A DNA stretch of 6,585 nucleotides. Source: Chloroflexota bacterium. Lineage in GTDB: Bacteria > Chloroflexota > Dehalococcoidia > Lucifugimonadales > Australimonadaceae. The position numbers and the translations under genes were made by a program. Every line of letters begins with the position of its first letter. Position 1 is the first letter of the stretch. Location: contig JAQBVZ010000039.1 of assembly GCA_027625205.1 (NCBI GenBank), positions 1 to 6,585 of the forward strand, in the 5' to 3' direction. Under the pieces are notes generated by a model. It saw nothing but the letters and a program-made list of their open reading frames with translations. It was not told the origin of the DNA and did not search any database. This document shows, piece after piece, positions 3,674 through 6,585 of the stretch.

Positions 3674-6508
3674 CTCCATGTCTCCCCAGGTCTCGCCAAC
3701 CTTGATCTCAATCTTTAGCGGCACCGACAACGCCAAGGCGCTGGGCATGGTCTCCTGCAAAAGCGCCTTCACGTCCTCAATCTCCTCTTTTGGCGACTCA
3801 AAGATAAGCTCGTCATGCACCTGGAGGAGCATCTTGCTCCTCGCGCCGGAGTCGTCCAACCGGTGCTGGATGGGCACCATGGCCTCCTTGATGACCTCCG
3901 CAGCCGTCCCCTGCACCGGCGCGTTGACCGCCATGCGCTCCGCTGCCTGCCGTTGGTGCATGTTGGAGGAGTGCAGTTCCGGCAGGTAACGCCGGCGTCC
4001 CAGCAGCGTCTCCACGTAGCCCGTCTTCCGGGCCTCGGCCAGTGTCGCGTCCAGGTAGGTGCGCACGCCGGGGTACGTGCCAAAGTACGTCTCAATGAAA
4101 GCAGAGCCCTCCTCCATGGAGAGTTCCGTCTGCTGCGCTATGCCAAAGGCGCTCAGGCCGTAGATGACACCAAAGTTCATCACCTTTGCCAGCCGCCGCA
4201 TGTCTGAGGTCACGTCCTTCAGGTCCACGCCGTAGATGTTCGATGCCGTAGCTGAGTGGATATCCTCGTTACGCTCAAAGGCAGCGAGCAGGGCCGGGTC
4301 TTGCGACAGGTGCGCCAGCACGCGCAACTCAATCTGCGAATAGTCGGCCGCTAGCAGGAGCCAGTCAGGGCGGCCCTCGGCCACGAAGGCCTTCCGTACG
4401 CGACGGCCCAACTCAGTGCGGACGGGGATGTTCTGCAAGTTCGGGTCGTTGCTGGACAAACGTCCTGTGGCAGAGCCAGCCTGGTTATAGCTGGTGTGGA
4501 CGCGGCCCGTGCGAGGGCTCACCAGTTCAGGCAGCGTGTCCACGTACGTGGACTTCAACTTGGTGAGGGCACGGTACTCCAGCACAGGGTTGACCACGTC
4601 CAGGGCGCCGCCCTTGGCGTTCTCCAGCATCTCAGGCGGCATCTTGGAAAAACCCTCCAACGTGGCCGCGTCGGTCGAGTACCCCGTCTGGGTGCGCCTG
4701 CCCTTGGGAAGGTTCAATTCATCAAAAAGCAATTCGCCAAGCTGCTTGGGAGAGCTCAAGCCAAACCGGTGGCCCACCAGGTCATACGCCTCGCCCTCTA
4801 CCCTCCCTATCTCCTCACCAAGCTCCTTAGCCATATCCCGCAGCATGTCCGCGTCCAGCTTGATGCCGTTCACCTGCATGCGCACCAGCACCGGCACCAG
4901 AGGCAGGTCATGCTTGACCAGCATCTCTTTCAGGCCGGCCTCATCAAGCTCCTTCTCCAGCACCTCCATCAGGCGCAACGTCATGTCCGCATCAGCGGCG
5001 GCGTAGAGTGCGGCGCGATCGACGTCTACAGCGTCAAACGTGATCTGCTTGCGCCCCGTGCCGATGAGTTCAGATATGTTGGTCATCTCCACGTTGAGCT
5101 TGTTGAAGGCCAGCGCCTTGAGGCCCAGCGCCTTCTCACCCAGCATGTGCGCCGCCAGCATGGTGTCGAACCCAACGTTCACCTTCATGGGGTCCACGCC
5201 GTAGTTGGCCAGCATGGTCATGTCATAGTTCAGGTTGTGGCCCACCTTGGCAATCGACGGGTCGTGCATCACCGGGCGCACCGCTTCCATCACCGTCTCC
5301 AAAGGCAACTGAGCGCCCTCCTTGTGTGCCACCGGCACGTAGTAGGCCTTGCCCTGAGTGGTAGAGAAGGAGAGGCCCACCAGATCAACCAGCATGGGAT
5401 TCAGGCCCGTGGTCTCAGTATCAAATGCAAAGATAGGCACGGAGCGCAGGTCGGCAATCATGGCCTTCAGAGCCTGGGGCGTGTTCACCACCGTGGTCTC
5501 CGTAGGTGGCCCCTCTTGGGATGGGATGACAATTGCAGAATTGTTGCCCATTTCAGCAGCGCCGTCGGTCGGCATTGGGATACGCGATATGAGCGAGTTG
5601 AACTCAAGCTCATGGAAGATGTCCAACACCTCTTCTCGAGAGAACCCCCCAAAGCGGCTGTGGTCAATATCAAGCTCAATTGGCATGTCTTTCACTATGG
5701 TGGTGAGGTACTTGCTCTGCCGGGCGGCCTCCTCATTGTTGCGCAGCTTCTCCTGGACGCCCGCCGGTTTCACCTCATCCAAGTGCTCGTAAAGGTTCTC
5801 AATGCTGCCAAACTCCTGGATGAGCTTGATGGCCCCCTTGATGCCAATGCCTGGCACGCCGGGGATATTGTCCGATGCGTCCCCCTGGAGCGCCTTCACG
5901 TCCGGTTGTTGCGATGGCTCCAGACCTTCGTAGCGCTCCCGAAAGGCGCGTTCGTCGTAGACTTTCACGTCCTGGACAGTGCGCTGGATGGCCACCCGCA
6001 CCTGCGGCGTCACCAATTGCAGGATGTCTGAGTCGCCCGTGATGATGATGGTCTCCATGCCCTGCTCCATCGCCTTGCTGCTGAGGGAGCCCAGCAGGTC
6101 ATCCGCCTCAAACCCGCTCTGCTCATACACGGGAACGTGGAACCGTTCCATCAGCTTCTTGACCCAGACAACCTGGTCATGGAACTCCGGCGCGGCTTCA
6201 GGACGCTGCGCCTTATAGGGAGCAAACAACTCGTGGCGGAAGGTGGGCCCCTGCGTATCAAAGGTGAGAATCACGTGGGTGGGCTTCCACTCCGCAATGG
6301 CCTTGAAGAACATGCTGGCAAAGCCGTAGACACCCTTGACCTCTTCACCAGTGCTCCTGATGGTCATGCTCTGATGGACCAGCGCAAACCACGCACGGAA
6401 TACCATGGCGTGGCCGTCAATAAGCATCAGAAGCGGTTGCTCAGGCGGTGCGTCAAACAACGCCGGAGACTGCGCCTCATCCATATTAAACTTGCCTTGC
6501 TGGGTCAT
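3671..6508 (-). CDS. polA: DNA polymerase I with 5' nuclease and intact proofreading domain
   Basis: A complete 945-residue Pol I (E. coli 928), a cytosolic repair and Okazaki-fragment-processing polymerase. The 5' nuclease domain (about 27-310) has all the usual metal-binding acids: Asp31, Asp84, Glu134, Asp136, Asp137 (FEADD), Asp159, Asp161 (TGDSD), Asp210 and Asp213 (GDASDNIPGVPG). The 3'-5' exonuclease domain (about 338-520) keeps Exo I Asp363/Glu365 (FDTETTGL), Exo II Asp429 (NLNYD) and Exo III Tyr502/Asp506, so proofreading should be active, unlike in many bacteria such as Thermus. The polymerase domain has 'TGRLSSNDPNLQNIP' (681-695), motif A 'DYSQIELR' (722-729), motif B Arg771/Lys775/Phe779/Tyr783 and motif C 'VHDE' (897-900). 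Phe779 corresponds to E. coli Phe762. The ATG is supported by AGGA at 6515-6518, six bases upstream; Met9 is a weaker alternative. A TATAAT box lies just upstream. Confidence 0.98.
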   Translation of the reverse strand: MTQQGKFNMDEAQSPALFDAPPEQPLLMLIDGHAMVFRAWFALVHQSMTIRSTGEEVKGVYGFASMFFKAIAEWKPTHVILTFDTQGPTFRHELFAPYKAQRPEAAPEFHDQVVWVKKLMERFHVPVYEQSGFEADDLLGSLSSKAMEQGMETIIITGDSDILQLVTPQVRVAIQRTVQDVKVYDERAFRERYEGLEPSQQPDVKALQGDASDNIPGVPGIGIKGAIKLIQEFGSIENLYEHLDEVKPAGVQEKLRNNEEAARQSKYLTTIVKDMPIELDIDHSRFGGFSREEVLDIFHELEFNSLISRIPMPTDGAAEMGNNSAIVIPSQEGPPTETTVVNTPQALKAMIADLRSVPIFAFDTETTGLNPMLVDLVGLSFSTTQGKAYYVPVAHKEGAQLPLETVMEAVRPVMHDPSIAKVGHNLNYDMTMLANYGVDPMKVNVGFDTMLAAHMLGEKALGLKALAFNKLNVEMTNISELIGTGRKQITFDAVDVDRAALYAAADADMTLRLMEVLEKELDEAGLKEMLVKHDLPLVPVLVRMQVNGIKLDADMLRDMAKELGEEIGRVEGEAYDLVGHRFGLSSPKQLGELLFDELNLPKGRRTQTGYSTDAATLEGFSKMPPEMLENAKGGALDVVNPVLEYRALTKLKSTYVDTLPELVSPRTGRVHTSYNQAGSATGRLSSNDPNLQNIPVRTELGRRVRKAFVAEGRPDWLLLAADYSQIELRVLAHLSQDPALLAAFERNEDIHSATASNIYGVDLKDVTSDMRRLAKVMNFGVIYGLSAFGIAQQTELSMEEGSAFIETYFGTYPGVRTYLDATLAEARKTGYVETLLGRRRYLPELHSSNMHQRQAAERMAVNAPVQGTAAEVIKEAMVPIQHRLDDSGARSKMLLQVHDELIFESPKEEIEDVKALLQETMPSALALSVPLKIEIKVGETWGDME

Positions 6509-6534
6509 ATTGCGTCCTGAGAAGAATTGGGGGC

Positions 6535-6540
6535 ATTATA
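6535..6540 (-). promoter_or_regulatory. Consensus -10 box of a probable polA promoter
   Basis: The minus strand reads TATAAT, a perfect sigma-70 -10 hexamer, 26 bases before the polA ATG. A start point about seven bases downstream would give a leader of some 20 bases including the AGGA ribosome-binding site. No good -35 hexamer is seen at 16-18 bases further upstream, where the sequence is GC-rich, so promoter strength is uncertain. No gene is visible in the remaining bases to the right edge. Confidence 0.5.
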
Positions 6541-6585
6541 CCCGGTGGTGGAGCAAGGCGGCGGTATGTTGCCCAATACCGACAC

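Noticed and set aside
4496..6031. A 511-codon plus-strand open frame antisense to polA
   Set aside because: It is in exact codon register with polA. In this register an antisense stop needs a sense TTA, CTA or TCA codon, which this GC-rich gene rarely uses, so a long open frame is expected. Its translation is rich in His, Arg, Gln and Val with no recognisable domain.
1..6585. A novel defence system, mobile element, CRISPR array or biosynthetic system
   Set aside because: All long minus-strand genes belong to known enzyme families. There are no direct-repeat arrays, transposase, integrase or tRNA-like sequences, and the only unassigned gene is a short partial frame at the left edge.

Overview
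This is a moderately GC-rich bacterial chromosomal segment. Almost all of it is coding on the minus strand. It carries a housekeeping DNA polymerase I gene followed by three catabolic-type genes. The mix of a proofreading Pol I, a 'VHRNS'-type Rieske oxygenase, a meta-cleavage-product-type alpha/beta hydrolase and a nitronate-monooxygenase-like flavoprotein would suit an environmental, possibly uncultured bacterium. A Chloroflexota (SAR202/Dehalococcoidia-like) origin is my impression from protein style only and is not demonstrated here.

Layout, in the direction of minus-strand transcription (right to left): a consensus -10 box (6535-6540) stands just upstream of polA (3671-6508, 945 aa, all three enzymatic domains with their catalytic residues). 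A 176-nt gap with several small inverted repeats follows. Next is an alpha/beta hydrolase (2607-3494, 295 aa), a 111-nt gap with a possible promoter, a Rieske oxygenase alpha subunit (reading frame 1257-2495) and, 14 nt later, an FMN-dependent nitronate monooxygenase-like gene (262-1242). At the left edge a short plus-strand frame of unknown function (2-265) converges on it. The two opposing stop codons share the palindrome CTAG.

The main anomaly is in the Rieske gene. An in-frame TAA at 1563-1565 splits one otherwise continuous 412-codon frame into a 310-aa N-terminal part (Rieske cluster and two iron-binding histidines) and a roughly 100-codon C-terminal part that carries the probable third iron ligand (Asp364). 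There is no frameshift and no second lesion. This is therefore either a recent nonsense mutation, a base error in the assembly, or a gene read as two pieces. The ribosome-binding site of the downstream flavoprotein gene overlaps the distal stop codon of the Rieske gene, so the lesion could also reduce translation of that gene.

Functionally, hydrolase + Rieske oxygenase + flavoprotein would suit part of an oxidative route for an aromatic or cyclic compound. No Rieske reductase, ferredoxin or ring-cleavage dioxygenase lies in the window, so pathway and substrate cannot be named. I see no tRNA, rRNA, CRISPR, insertion sequence or phage gene, no stretch over 300 nt without coding potential, and no convincing new multi-gene system.
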